Notes: generated by a model from the letters alone, not told the origin. Shown: positions 35,266-43,362, counted from the first letter of the stretch. The stretch is DNA of 64,000 bases from Rufibacter glacialis (GCF_008271745.1 NZ_VKKZ01000019.1:682001-746000), one strand, 5' to 3'. Program-made: numbers and translations.

Positions 35266-36195
35266 ATGAGTAAAACTGTCTGTAGCGCTTTGCTGGTGCT
35301 GTTGTTTGGGCCACTCCAGTTTTTGCAGGCGCAAAGTGACACCACGCTTATCCGTACGCATTTCCGCCAGATCCTGCAGACGCCGGGGTTCCGGCACCAC
35401 GCTAACCCCGCGGCCCTGAACCAGGTGGCGGATTACGTACATGCTACTTTCCGGAAACATACAGAACGGGTAGAGCGGCAGGTGTTCCAGGTAGACGGGC
35501 AGACGTACCAAAATATCATAAGTTCTTTTGGGCCGCAGGAGGCACCACGGCTGATCATTGGCGCGCATTACGATGTCTGCGGAGAACAGGCCGGGGCTGA
35601 TGACAACGCCAGCGGTACCGTGGGTTTGCTGGAGCTCGCCCGATTGCTCCAAGGTAAATCTTTGCCGTTCAGGGTGGACCTGGTGGCGTACACCCTGGAA
35701 GAGCCGCCGCATTTCCGGACCGAGAACATGGGGAGCCACGTGCATGCCAAATCCCTGGCAGACCAGAAGGTCCCGGTTGTAGGCATGTTGAGCCTGGAGA
35801 TGCTGGGGTATTTCAGGGATGAGAAAAATACGCAGGATTACCCTTTCGCCCCTTTGAAACTGTTCTATGGAAGCCGGGGAAACTACATCACGCTCGTGCG
35901 GAAGCCCGGCAACGGCAGGTTTCCCCGCCGGTTCACCCGGCTCTACAAGAAGAACGCACTGGTAAGAACCAAGTCTATCGCGGCACCCGCCTTCATTCCG
36001 GGCATTGACTTTTCTGATCACCTCAACTACTGGAAATACCACATACCAGCCCTCATGCTCACGGATACCGCTTTCCTGCGGAACAAGAACTACCATGAGA
36101 AAACCGACACCCTGGAAACCCTGGATCTGTCTAGGATGGCCCAGGCGCTGGATGGAGTTTTGAAGACGGTTCTGGCACTTGCGGCGGAGAAGTAA
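35266..36195 (+). CDS. Secreted M28 family zinc peptidase
   Basis: The 309-residue protein has a signal peptide (to about LQAQ, residue 23) and an M28 aminopeptidase domain. The two-zinc ligands are seen as IGAHYDVCG (His and Asp, about 98-100), GADDNASGT, YTLEEPPHF (Glu pair) and a C-terminal NYHEKTDTLETL His. Such periplasmic or secreted enzymes remove N-terminal residues from peptides. It lies just downstream of a susCD operon of unknown substrate, and might process peptides imported by it, but a terminator separates them. Length is on the short side of the family without extra domains. Confidence 0.9.
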   Translation: MSKTVCSALLVLLFGPLQFLQAQSDTTLIRTHFRQILQTPGFRHHANPAALNQVADYVHATFRKHTERVERQVFQVDGQTYQNIISSFGPQEAPRLIIGAHYDVCGEQAGADDNASGTVGLLELARLLQGKSLPFRVDLVAYTLEEPPHFRTENMGSHVHAKSLADQKVPVVGMLSLEMLGYFRDEKNTQDYPFAPLKLFYGSRGNYITLVRKPGNGRFPRRFTRLYKKNALVRTKSIAAPAFIPGIDFSDHLNYWKYHIPALMLTDTAFLRNKNYHEKTDTLETLDLSRMAQALDGVLKTVLALAAEK

Positions 36196-36331
36196 AGCCA
36201 ACCCCAAGTCATCCTTCGGACCGGTTTACCGTCTGGGCCCAAGTGCCTGCCAAAAGTGAGTCTCCTAAGTGAAAAGGGCCGCAAAGGTTGGTAGAGAAGC
36301 TACCTTCCTGCATAGTGCCAAAGTATCACAA

Positions 36332-36372
36332 GCGCAAAAGGCTGGCAGGAAAAATCCACCAGCCTTTTGCGC
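36332..36372 (+). terminator. Terminator of the M28 peptidase gene
   Basis: Perfect 14-bp arms GCGCAAAAGGCTGG and CCAGCCTTTTGCGC surround a 13-base loop. Confidence 0.75.
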
Positions 36373-36398
36373 TGGTTTTTCAAAAAGTGGCCTGAAAT
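36369..36398 (+). repeat. Copy of the interspersed hairpin element
   Basis: It shows GCGCTG, GTTTTTCAAAAA, GGCC and TGAAAT in the family order and touches the terminator of the M28 gene. Confidence 0.65.
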
Positions 36399-36417
36399 GA
36401 TCTGGTCGGTTGAGTTC

Positions 36418-36459
36418 AGGACTGAAGACTCAGGACTCAAGACTCAAGACTCAGGACTT
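36418..36459 (+). repeat. Short heptamer tandem repeat (about 6 copies of ARGACTC)
   Basis: Six consecutive 7-base units of the form ARGACTC/T form an imperfect microsatellite, ending two bases before the stop codon of the YrdC-type gene. Confidence 0.8.
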
Positions 36460-36460
36460 A

Positions 36461-37090
36461 TTACAGGTACTCTTCAATGTCTCCGGCGCCCTGTCTGAGC
36501 ACTTCGTATTCCTCGTTCTCGCAGTTGACCACGGTAGAGGCCACGTTGTTCCCGAAGCCACCGTCAATGACCATGTCTACCAGGTGGCGGTATTTCTCAT
36601 AGATGAGTTCCGGATCGGTGGTGTATTCTATGACCTCGTCCTCGTCCCGGATGGAGGTGGACACAATGGGATTGCCCAGTTCCTGCACCAGGGTCAGGGA
36701 AATGTTGTTATCCGGGATCCGGATGCCCACGGTTTCTTTCCGTTTGCCACCTATCTTGGGCACTTTGCTGCTGGCCTCCAACACGAAGGTGAAGGGGCCC
36801 GGCAAGGCTTTCTTCATCACCTTGTAGGTTTGGGTAGAGATGCGGGCGTAGTCTGAGATGTGGGTGAGGTCATGGCAGATAAACGACAGGTTGGCTTTGG
36901 CCGGGTTGATGCCGCGTATCTGGCACAGCCGCTCCACCGCCCGCGCGTTGTGCAGGTCACACCCCAGGCCGTAGATGGTGTCTGTGGGGTAGATCACCAG
37001 GCCGCCTTTCCTGAGCACTTCCACGGCTTGGGCTATGGATTTGGGTTGGGGATTGTCTGGATGTATCTTGAGGAAGGTAGCCTGTGCCAT
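36461..37090 (-). CDS. YrdC/YciO-type L-threonylcarbamoyladenylate synthase-family protein
   Basis: The 209-residue protein has the YrdC fold: GGLVIYPTDTIYGLGCDLHN at about 29-48, KANLSFICHDLTHIS, PGPFTFVLEA and NPIVSTSIRDEDE. Family members make threonylcarbamoyl-AMP for tRNA t6A or act as the YciO paralogue. The size fits the short YciO/YrdC form without the Sua5 C-terminal domain, and the sequence leans to the YciO subgroup, so t6A activity is likely but not assured. The stop is bordered by a heptamer repeat and the start by a duplicated 16-base unit. Confidence 0.88.
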   Translation of the reverse strand: MAQATFLKIHPDNPQPKSIAQAVEVLRKGGLVIYPTDTIYGLGCDLHNARAVERLCQIRGINPAKANLSFICHDLTHISDYARISTQTYKVMKKALPGPFTFVLEASSKVPKIGGKRKETVGIRIPDNNISLTLVQELGNPIVSTSIRDEDEVIEYTTDPELIYEKYRHLVDMVIDGGFGNNVASTVVNCENEEYEVLRQGAGDIEEYL

Positions 37091-37097
37091 ATTAACT

Positions 37098-37128
37098 GAG
37101 AGATTGAATGATTGAGAGATTGAATGAA
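37098..37128 (+). repeat. Two tandem copies of a 16-base unit
   Basis: TGAGAGATTGAATGA is repeated directly, eight bases upstream of the start codon of the minus-strand YrdC-type gene. Confidence 0.8.
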
Positions 37129-37239
37129 TAGGAAAGAAGAGGTTATGCTTTTGGTTGTAGGGTGGAAAACCTGCGTTCTTTCCGGAAATTTCTCTGTGCC
37201 ATGCCTACGCATACGCTTGAATTAAAATTTGCGTTTTCA

Positions 37240-37268
37240 AGGCTGATTTCCAAAAGTAGGCCCAAAGC
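37240..37268 (+). repeat. Copy of the interspersed hairpin element
   Basis: It shows AGGCTG, ATTTCCAAAA, TAGGCC and CAAAGC in the family order in the divergent leader between the YrdC-type gene and mltG. Confidence 0.65.
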
Positions 37269-37357
37269 AGCATTTGTCTAAATCAATCTTCGAAATCCCT
37301 GATCCAAAGCACCAACATTCCCACATTCAGGCAATCTCTCATTCACTCATTAATTTG

Positions 37358-37365
37358 TACCTTTG
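37358..37365 (+). promoter_or_regulatory. Candidate -7 promoter element close to the mltG start
   Basis: TACCTTTG is an exact TAnnTTTG match ending six bases before the chosen ATG at 37372, so the transcript would begin at or near the start codon. Confidence 0.35.
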
Positions 37366-37371
37366 TTGTCT

Positions 37372-38460
37372 ATGTCAGAACAAAACATACCTGTAACGCG
37401 CGGTTCCAGAAAGCCGCGGAAACCCCAGAAGACGAGCAAATGGACCTATGTCCTGGTGGTGCTGATGTTCCTCTTCGTGTGCTTCTCGTATTATGCCTAC
37501 CAGATCGTGTATACCCCCAACGTGGAGAACAAAGGGGAGCCGGTGTACGTGCTCATCCCCAAAGGGGCCACCTATGAGCAGGCCATGGATTCCATTGATG
37601 CCAAGAAAGTGATCATTGACCGCCTGTCTTTGCGGTTCATGGCCAAACTTATGGACTACCCTGAGCTGGTGAAACCCGGCCGTTATGAACTGAAAGATGG
37701 CCTGACCAACTACAAGCTCATTGCCAAGCTGCGGTCCGGGGACCAGGACCCCGTGAAGCTGACGTACACCAACGTGCGCCTCAAAAAAGACCTGGCCCAG
37801 AAACTGAGCACGTTCATTGATGCGTCGCCCGCTGAGATTGACTCTCTGCTCAACAGCCCCTCGTTTACCAAGAAGCTGGGCTTTGACACCACCACCATCC
37901 TCACCATGTTCATCCCCAATACCTATGAACTGTACTGGACCACCTCGGCGCCAGACATGATGGAGCGCATGAAAAAGGAATACGACAACTTCTGGACGAA
38001 GGAACGCAAAGCCAAAGCAGCGGACCTGGGGCTTACCCAGAAGGAGGTCTCCATTCTGGCCTCCATTGTGCAGGCAGAACAGTCGGTGCACGCAGATGAG
38101 CGCCCCCGTATTGCCGGGGTGTACCTGAACCGCCTCAAGCGCAACATGGCCCTGCAGGCTGACCCTACGGTGGTCTTCGCCACGGGCGATTTCACCATCC
38201 GGCGCGTGCTCAACGTGCACCTGAAAACGCCTTCGCCCTACAATACTTACTTGAACAAAGGCTTGCCGCCCGGGCCTATCAACCTGCCGTCCAGCACGTC
38301 TATCAACGCGGTGCTGAACCCAGAGGAGCATGAGTACCTGTATTTCTGCGCGAAAGAGGATTTCTCGGGTTACCACGCCTTTGCCGTGACGGAAGCCGAG
38401 CACAGAAGAAACGCCCAGCGGTTCCACGCAGCCATGAACCAGCGCAACATCATGCGATAG
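37372..38460 (+). CDS. mltG: Endolytic murein transglycosylase MltG
   Basis: The 362-residue inner membrane enzyme cuts nascent glycan strands and so sets their length. An N-terminal cytoplasmic basic stretch is followed by one membrane helix (about residues 23-43), a LysM-like segment (about 55-105, VYVLIPKGATYEQAMDSI) and the YceG catalytic domain. The catalytic Glu lies in SILASIVQAEQSV, followed by PRIAGVYLNRL and the substrate motif SPYNTYLNKGLPPGPI. ATG 37372 is preferred over the TTG codon three codons upstream. Length is typical. Confidence 0.95.
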   Translation: MSEQNIPVTRGSRKPRKPQKTSKWTYVLVVLMFLFVCFSYYAYQIVYTPNVENKGEPVYVLIPKGATYEQAMDSIDAKKVIIDRLSLRFMAKLMDYPELVKPGRYELKDGLTNYKLIAKLRSGDQDPVKLTYTNVRLKKDLAQKLSTFIDASPAEIDSLLNSPSFTKKLGFDTTTILTMFIPNTYELYWTTSAPDMMERMKKEYDNFWTKERKAKAADLGLTQKEVSILASIVQAEQSVHADERPRIAGVYLNRLKRNMALQADPTVVFATGDFTIRRVLNVHLKTPSPYNTYLNKGLPPGPINLPSSTSINAVLNPEEHEYLYFCAKEDFSGYHAFAVTEAEHRRNAQRFHAAMNQRNIMR

Positions 38461-38472
38461 ATAGCTGGTTGA

Positions 38473-38503
38473 AGGCTTGTTTTCTGAAAAGTAGCCTTGA
38501 AAC
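38473..38503 (+). repeat. Copy of the interspersed hairpin element (one of the best matches)
   Basis: AGGCTTG, TTTTCTGAAAA, TAGCC and TTGAAAC follow the family consensus closely, 12 bases after the mltG stop. Confidence 0.75.
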
Positions 38504-38801
38504 AAAGCTTCGGCATCTTTTATTCCTTTCTGGCTAGGGCAGTAAGCAAATCAACAGGGCCCTGCGCATAAGGCTAGGGGGAAAGGTACAATGACCCTCA
38601 GGCCGGGGAATTTTCCCTAAAGTGGAGGGAGGGCCGCAGAGCAGTTGGTGTCAGAGATACGGTGGAAGAAAACGCCAAATTACTTACCCGCACCCTTGTA
38701 CCTACTCAGGCGTTGCCCAAATAGAAGATAATGTTCTGCCAGGCCTGGACCCTGACCTGGCAGGCTGTTGGCCCAAACCGATTCCTTATTTCCCGGTTTC
38801 C
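38504..38801. other. Gene-free interval between mltG and the thioesterase gene
   Basis: No gene is supported in the roughly 400 bases between the two genes. Apart from the two interspersed elements at its ends, nothing is recognised. Confidence 0.5.
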
Positions 38802-38831
38802 GTTTTCAGGCATTTTTCAGAAAATCAGGCC
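38802..38831 (-). repeat. Copy of the interspersed hairpin element (minus orientation)
   Basis: On the minus strand it reads GGCCTG, ATTTTCTGAAAAA, TGCC and TGAAAAC, close to consensus, upstream of the thioesterase gene. Confidence 0.7.
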
Positions 38832-38865
38832 TGAACGGGACAGATGATTTTAAAAGAAGAGAACA

Positions 38866-39279
38866 GTGTTTACATCAGAAGTGCAGATTCGCGTGCGGTA
38901 CGCTGAAACCGACCAGATGGGCTACGTTTACTACGGAAACTACGGGGCTTACTATGAAGTGGCCCGTACCGAGACGTTCCGGCAGTTGGGCATCAACTAC
39001 AAAGAGATGGAAGCGCAGGGCGTGATGATGCCGGTGCTGGAGCTGCGCTGCAAATACATCAGGCCGGCGCGCTATGATGATCTGCTCACCGTGAAGCTGC
39101 TGCTGAAGGAAAAGCCCAAAGGTGCCCGCATCAAGTTTGAGTACGAGGTGTACAATGAGGCGCAGGAGCTTCTGAATATAGGTGAAACCATGATGGTTTT
39201 CGTAGACATGAAAAGCGGTCGGCCCACGGCCATTCCAAAATACATTCATGACAGGGTAGATCCGCATTTCACGGCATGA
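38866..39279 (+). CDS. Acyl-CoA thioesterase, 4-hydroxybenzoyl-CoA thioesterase/YbgC hot-dog family
   Basis: The 137-residue single hot-dog domain protein carries the family active-site motif RYAETDQMGYVYYGNYGAYYE, here shown in parts: YAETDQMGYVYY with catalytic Asp at about 17, then NYGAYYEVARTE. Such enzymes hydrolyse short acyl-CoA or acyl-ACP esters; Bacteroidota members resemble YbgC, which associates with the Tol-Pal and phospholipid machinery. It probably starts with GTG at 38866 after a purine-rich AAAAGAAGAG. Its stop overlaps the start of the YihY gene (ATGA), so the two are translationally coupled. Confidence 0.88.
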   Translation: MFTSEVQIRVRYAETDQMGYVYYGNYGAYYEVARTETFRQLGINYKEMEAQGVMMPVLELRCKYIRPARYDDLLTVKLLLKEKPKGARIKFEYEVYNEAQELLNIGETMMVFVDMKSGRPTAIPKYIHDRVDPHFTA

Positions 39280-40229
39280 GTATAAACCAGCAACTGGCCC
39301 AGAAACGGTGGTACCGCCACCTGATCGTCTTCCTGAAGCGGCTGCGCTTTGGTGAGGCCCAAGTCTCTGTGTACCATGTGCTCAAGGTCATGATGGACGA
39401 ACTCAAGATGGATTCGCTCACCAAGCGGTCTTCTTACATGGCGTTCAACTTCACGCTGGCTATTTTCCCTACCATTATCTTCCTGTTCACCCTGATCCCC
39501 TACATCCCGGTGGGGCACCTGGACCGCGACATTCTGACCTTGCTGGAGGACATGATGCCCGCTGGGATCTATGACGTGGCCGCCGATACCATAGAGGATA
39601 TCGTAAACAAGCCCCGGGGAGGGTTGCTGTCTTTCGGTTTTCTCTTCGCGCTGGTGCTTTCCACCAACGGCATCATGAGCCTCATGGACGCCTTTGACAA
39701 GAAATACAAGACTTTCCGGCGAAGAACCTATCTGCGCAAGCGGATTATTGCCACCCTGCTCACCGTGGCCTTGGCCCTGATCCTGTTCCTGGCCATTGGC
39801 GCCATCTTCTTCGGAACCTATATTCTGGATGCCCTGGTGTTCTATGAGGTAGTGACGGAGTCCTTCACCTACGGGCTTATTGTCTCTGTCAAGTATGTGG
39901 CGGTGGTCTTGCTCTTCTTTCTGGCCACCTCCATGATCTATTACTACGTGCCGGCGGTGCATGACAAATGGCCGTTTGTCTCAGCGGGCTCTGTGGTGGC
40001 CACGGTGTTGATCTTTCTGGTTTCCTGGTTGTTCTCGCTCTATATAGGCAAGTTTGACTCTTACAACAAGTTCTACGGCTCTATTGGGGCCCTGATAGGT
40101 TTGATGGTGTGGCTGGATTTTGTGTGTATGAGCCTGATTGTGGGATTTGAGGTGAACATCAGCATTGACTCGCTCACCAAACGCCTGGAAAAAGGCAAGC
40201 TGTCTCCCAAAAAAAAGCGCCGCATTTGA
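39276..40229 (+). CDS. YihY/BrkB family inner membrane protein
   Basis: The 317-residue protein has about six membrane helices after a short cytoplasmic N-terminal segment. The family signature is near SSYMAFNFTLAIFPTIIFLF at about 48-67, with later GFLFALVLSTNGIMSLMDAFD and the C-terminal GSIGALIGLMVWLDFVCMSL. YihY proteins were once annotated as RNase BN, but are now held to be membrane proteins related to lipid transport or envelope maintenance. It is coupled to the thioesterase gene upstream and ends with a basic tail (KGKLSPKKKRR). Confidence 0.92.
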   Translation: MSINQQLAQKRWYRHLIVFLKRLRFGEAQVSVYHVLKVMMDELKMDSLTKRSSYMAFNFTLAIFPTIIFLFTLIPYIPVGHLDRDILTLLEDMMPAGIYDVAADTIEDIVNKPRGGLLSFGFLFALVLSTNGIMSLMDAFDKKYKTFRRRTYLRKRIIATLLTVALALILFLAIGAIFFGTYILDALVFYEVVTESFTYGLIVSVKYVAVVLLFFLATSMIYYYVPAVHDKWPFVSAGSVVATVLIFLVSWLFSLYIGKFDSYNKFYGSIGALIGLMVWLDFVCMSLIVGFEVNISIDSLTKRLEKGKLSPKKKRRI

Positions 40230-40278
40230 GATCAGGTGCCAAGGCGCTAACCGCTGTAAATCATGGGTTTCTGCTTTT

Positions 40279-40306
40279 GGGGCGTTTTTGTTATAGGCTT
40301 ACTTTG
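40279..40306 (+). repeat. Weaker copy of the interspersed hairpin element
   Basis: GGGGCG, TTTTTGTTAT, AGGC and TTACTTTGG partially match the family, 49 bases after the YihY stop. Confidence 0.4.
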
Positions 40307-40336
40307 GAAAAATTGCGTAAAAAATCGTCTTAGCAC

Positions 40337-40367
40337 TTGACAGATACCGTTTCAACCCTTACTTTTG
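40337..40367 (+). promoter_or_regulatory. Promoter of the tRNA-Ser gene
   Basis: TTGACA at 40337-40342 and TACTTTTG at 40360-40367, separated by 17 bases, match the Bacteroidota -33/-7 pair (TTG and TAnnTTTG). They end 10 bases before the tRNA. Confidence 0.75.
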
Positions 40368-40377
40368 TGTCACATTT

Positions 40378-40462
40378 AGAGAGATGGCAGAGTGGTCGAT
40401 TGCGGCGGTCTTGAAAACCGTTGACCTTTGCGGGTCCGGGGGTTCGAATCCCTCTCTCTCTG
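40378..40462 (+). tRNA. tRNA-Ser (anticodon UGA)
   Basis: The 85-base gene has a perfect 7-bp acceptor stem (AGAGAGA with TCTCTCT), discriminator G, the class II D arm GCAGAGTGGTCGATTGC, an anticodon arm CGGTCTTGAAAACCG with anticodon TGA, a long variable arm (about TTGACCTTTGCGGGTCC) and a T arm with GGTTCGAATCC. The CCA end is not encoded. The long variable arm is diagnostic for serine. It reads UCA and UCG-type codons. Confidence 0.97.
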
Positions 40463-40469
40463 CTTGATG

Positions 40470-40505
40470 AAAGCCCTGTAAGATATTTCTTACAGGGCTT
40501 TTTGT
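40470..40505 (+). terminator. Terminator of the tRNA-Ser gene
   Basis: The perfect stem AAAGCCCTGTAAG / CTTACAGGGCTTT with a 6-base loop is followed by T residues. Confidence 0.85.
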
Positions 40506-41017
40506 TTTTGTTCGGACATATATCGGACAAAGCGATGGTACTCCACCAGTGGTAGCGGCAGGTAGTTTTTTGGGCTGTTTTCTGAAAGGTAAGTACCCAT
40601 GGGAACATGCCGTTAACAAGGACAGCAAAAGAATGACCACCTCTCACCTAGAACACTTGCTGATACTGCGTCCGCTTCTATAACCGCCAGCTCACCACCC
40701 ACCACAATGAAGGGGGCTTGGGAGAGGTTTGCAAACCTTTTGGCTAAGTATTTCCTGCCAGATAAACTCTAATTGGTTGGCTTACCCATCCGTCGCCCAA
40801 TACGCTAGTAAAATTAAGTGGTGTATGCGTTATTCCAGGGGCCTGGTAGAAAAGGAGCACGTAGGTAAGGTAGAGCAGAGGGATAGTTCATTCCAAACAA
40901 AACACCTGCCTTGAGTTTACTCCCCATCCTCTTACCCATTCCTCGGCAACATAAAATAGCGCATTCCTTAGTAGGCCTGGGTGTGGTGCCGATCAGACTC
41001 CAGGAATTGAATCTGGT
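40506..41017. other. Gene-free interval after the tRNA
   Basis: I see no supportable gene in these 510 bases. Short open frames have no recognisable sequence. One interspersed element copy is present. Confidence 0.5.
40572..40598 (+). repeat. Copy of the interspersed hairpin element
   Basis: GGGCTG, TTTTCTGAAA and GTACCC follow the family order; the tail is altered. Confidence 0.6.
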
Positions 41018-41719
41018 TTACTCGCCATTCAACCCGGTTACGTCCTTGAATTTCTCCTTAGCCTGGTGAAGCAGGTTATCCGTGATGGTGACATGGTCAG
41101 TGTCCATCGTATTGCCATGGGGAACCTGGAACTGGAGCTTCTCTGCAAAGGGGGCAGGCCGGTTCATCACGAAGGCGGCAGTCTCCTCTGAGTACTTCTC
41201 CCGCGCCTGCTCCGCCGTCAGGGTGCCGGTCACGATTTCGTGCATCAGGTTCAGCGCCAGGATGTTGGCCGCCTCCATGTCGCAGCGGGCGGAGACCTCT
41301 CCCTTGGTGCGTTCCACCACCACACTGCCGTCGAATTTGGCCAACTCGGTGAACTTCTCCACCGGTACCTGGTAGTCGATCACCTGTTCCAGGGTGTCTG
41401 AGTGGGGTTGGGGAAAGTTGTGCGGGATCTCGTCGCGGTAGACAATGGTTCTCTTCCAAGGGCCGTTGTTGTACCAGATGAGCCGGCTGGGGATCGCCTC
41501 GTTTGGCGGCCCGTACTTCTGGGTCATCTGTTCGGCGGACTTTCTGGACATGGCGGGCCAATCCTGCGTGATGGCGTTTACCGTACCCATGTCGGCGTAA
41601 GACGGGGTGGGTTGTTCCCCTGCCTCCCCAAACGTCTGGGTTTTGATATTGCTCATCATGCCGGTGGCGGCGGTTTTCAGCCTTTTGGCGGGGTTCTGAA
41701 TAGGGTCTTTTTCTTGCAT
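41018..41719 (-). CDS. Hypothetical protein, 233 residues
   Basis: I do not recognise the family. The protein has no signal peptide or membrane helix and is polar. Notable stretches are SRKSAEQMTQKYGPPNEAIP (an acidic/basic helix), RLIWYNNGPWKRTIVYRDEIPH (shown in part), HSDTLEQVIDYQVP, RTKGEVSARCDMEAANILAL and DHVTITDNLLHQA. The density of conserved-looking aromatic and Pro residues in the centre suggests a compact domain, and the frame is clean over 700 bases with plausible codon usage, so I take it as real. It is monocistronic, near a decarboxylase gene on the other strand. Confidence 0.7.
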   Translation of the reverse strand: MQEKDPIQNPAKRLKTAATGMMSNIKTQTFGEAGEQPTPSYADMGTVNAITQDWPAMSRKSAEQMTQKYGPPNEAIPSRLIWYNNGPWKRTIVYRDEIPHNFPQPHSDTLEQVIDYQVPVEKFTELAKFDGSVVVERTKGEVSARCDMEAANILALNLMHEIVTGTLTAEQAREKYSEETAAFVMNRPAPFAEKLQFQVPHGNTMDTDHVTITDNLLHQAKEKFKDVTGLNGE

Positions 41720-41925
41720 AAGAATTTGGTTTAATGAAACTTAGGGTAGGCTTGTCTACAGTTGAGGAATAGCTGTGGAAGGTATATCTTGCTTACGGCC
41801 AGGGTTTAGCGCTGGTTTAAAAGAAGCCTAACAATTGGAAGGCTTTGGGAGCTGTTTCTTCCACTTCTGTTGATTTGTGTTCCTATGACCCCGTTCTTTG
41901 CAGAAACACAGGAGACAACGAGCAG

Positions 41926-43362
41926 ATGGAAAACAGATTGGAACAAGCCTATTCGGCAGAAACCTTCCGCCGGCAAGGGCATGAATTGATTGACATGCTG
42001 GCCAATTACCTGGCAGAGGCTTCTACCGATAAAGAAAGTGTAAAAGTTACCCCCTGGCAGCATCCCGACCAGCAATTGGCGTATTGGCAGGAGGACTTCC
42101 GGAAGCCCTTGGCAAACCCGCTGGACTTGTTTCAGGATGTCATGGATAAGTCGATCCAGGTGCACCGCAAGCGGTATGTGGGCCACCAGACCACTCCCTC
42201 GTTGCCGGTGACCATTTTGTCCTCTGCCATGGTGGCTACCCTGAACCAGGGGATGGGCGTGTACGAGATGGGGATGGTGGGCAACACCTTGGAAAAGGTG
42301 ATGACTGAATTCCTGGCCCAGAAGTTAGGCTATAGCCAGGAGGCCTCCGGGTTTGTGACCTCGGGCGGGTCTTTGGGAAACCTGACGGCCTTACTGGCAG
42401 CCAGGGCCGCTTCTACCAATAGCTGGGAGACTGGCTATGAAGAAGGGCAGAAATTAGCAGTGCTGGTGTCTGAAGAGGCCCATTACTGCATAGACCGGGC
42501 GGCTAGGATCATGGGCCTGGGCACCACCGGAATTATCAAGGTACCCGTTAACGAGAAGTTCCAACTGCGCACCGACCTGCTGGAGCAGTATTACCAACAG
42601 GCCATCTCCGAAGGCAAACAAGTCATCAGTGTCATTGGCTGTGCCGGCACCACCTCCACCGGCTCTTACGATGATCTGGAAGCCATCGCCGAGTTCAGTG
42701 AGCGGCATAACCTGTGGTTCCACGTAGATGGCGCCCACGGAGCCCCGGCGGCTTTTTCCCCAAAATACAAGCACCTCATCAAGGGCATGGAACGCGCCGA
42801 TTCAGTGGTGGTGGACTACCACAAGATGATGATGACCCCCTCTTTGTCCACTGCCCTGATTTTCAGGCGCGGCAGCGATGCCTACAAGACCTTCTCCCAG
42901 CGGGCGCAGTACCTTTGGTCTGAGCAGGAGACGGAAGATTGGTACAACGGCGGCAAGCGGAGTTTTGAATGTACCAAAGCGATGTCTGTGCTCCACGTGT
43001 ACACCATTTTCAGAACATATGGCGAAGAAGTGTTCCAGGAGAACATTGAACGCGTGTATGGCATGGGCACCGCCTTTGCGGCCATGATCAAGGCGAACCC
43101 TAACTTTGAGCTTGCCTATGAGCCGCAATGCAACATTGTATGCTTCAGGCATAAGGCTGAAGGTGACCAAGACAAAGTGAACAAAGAAATCAGAAGGCTT
43201 GTGCTGGAAGAAGGCCGTTTCTATATGGTGCAGACCATCCTGAATGGGCAGAGCTATCTGCACGTATCTTTGATGAACCCGCTTACGTCTGAAGGTGAGT
43301 TGCAGGAATTGCTTCTGGATATTGAAGAAAAAGCGGCCAGTCTCACCCACCTTTTGGGGTGA
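41926..43362 (+). CDS. PLP-dependent group II amino acid decarboxylase (aromatic-L-amino-acid / diaminobutyrate type)
   Basis: The 478-residue enzyme matches the pyridoxal-dependent decarboxylase (DDC/GAD-like) family. The PLP lysine is K300 in VVDYHKMMMTPS. WFHVDGAHGAPAAFSP holds the cofactor-ring Asp, and EEAHYCIDRAARIMGLG the stacking His. It may decarboxylate tryptophan, tyrosine, DOPA or 2,4-diaminobutyrate; the sequence leans toward the latter or the aromatic group. The ATG at 41926 is favoured because an AGGAGA lies at the correct distance, over an earlier in-frame start at 41845. An amine oxidase gene follows after 39 bases, which suggests the resulting amine is oxidised further. Confidence 0.88.
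   Translation: MENRLEQAYSAETFRRQGHELIDMLANYLAEASTDKESVKVTPWQHPDQQLAYWQEDFRKPLANPLDLFQDVMDKSIQVHRKRYVGHQTTPSLPVTILSSAMVATLNQGMGVYEMGMVGNTLEKVMTEFLAQKLGYSQEASGFVTSGGSLGNLTALLAARAASTNSWETGYEEGQKLAVLVSEEAHYCIDRAARIMGLGTTGIIKVPVNEKFQLRTDLLEQYYQQAISEGKQVISVIGCAGTTSTGSYDDLEAIAEFSERHNLWFHVDGAHGAPAAFSPKYKHLIKGMERADSVVVDYHKMMMTPSLSTALIFRRGSDAYKTFSQRAQYLWSEQETEDWYNGGKRSFECTKAMSVLHVYTIFRTYGEEVFQENIERVYGMGTAFAAMIKANPNFELAYEPQCNIVCFRHKAEGDQDKVNKEIRRLVLEEGRFYMVQTILNGQSYLHVSLMNPLTSEGELQELLLDIEEKAASLTHLLG

Noticed and set aside
35260-36207. Long minus-strand open frame opposite the M28 peptidase
   Set aside because: It is the antisense frame of a clear peptidase gene and has no recognisable protein motif.
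37375-38505. Long minus-strand open frame (376 codons) opposite mltG
   Set aside because: It is a shadow of the well-supported MltG gene; the product is Val/His/Gln-rich without domain features.
40330-40647. Minus-strand frames overlapping the tRNA
   Set aside because: They run through the tRNA-Ser and its terminator and have no family resemblance.
40729-40914. 61-codon frame after the tRNA
   Set aside because: There is no supporting motif, promoter or codon pattern.
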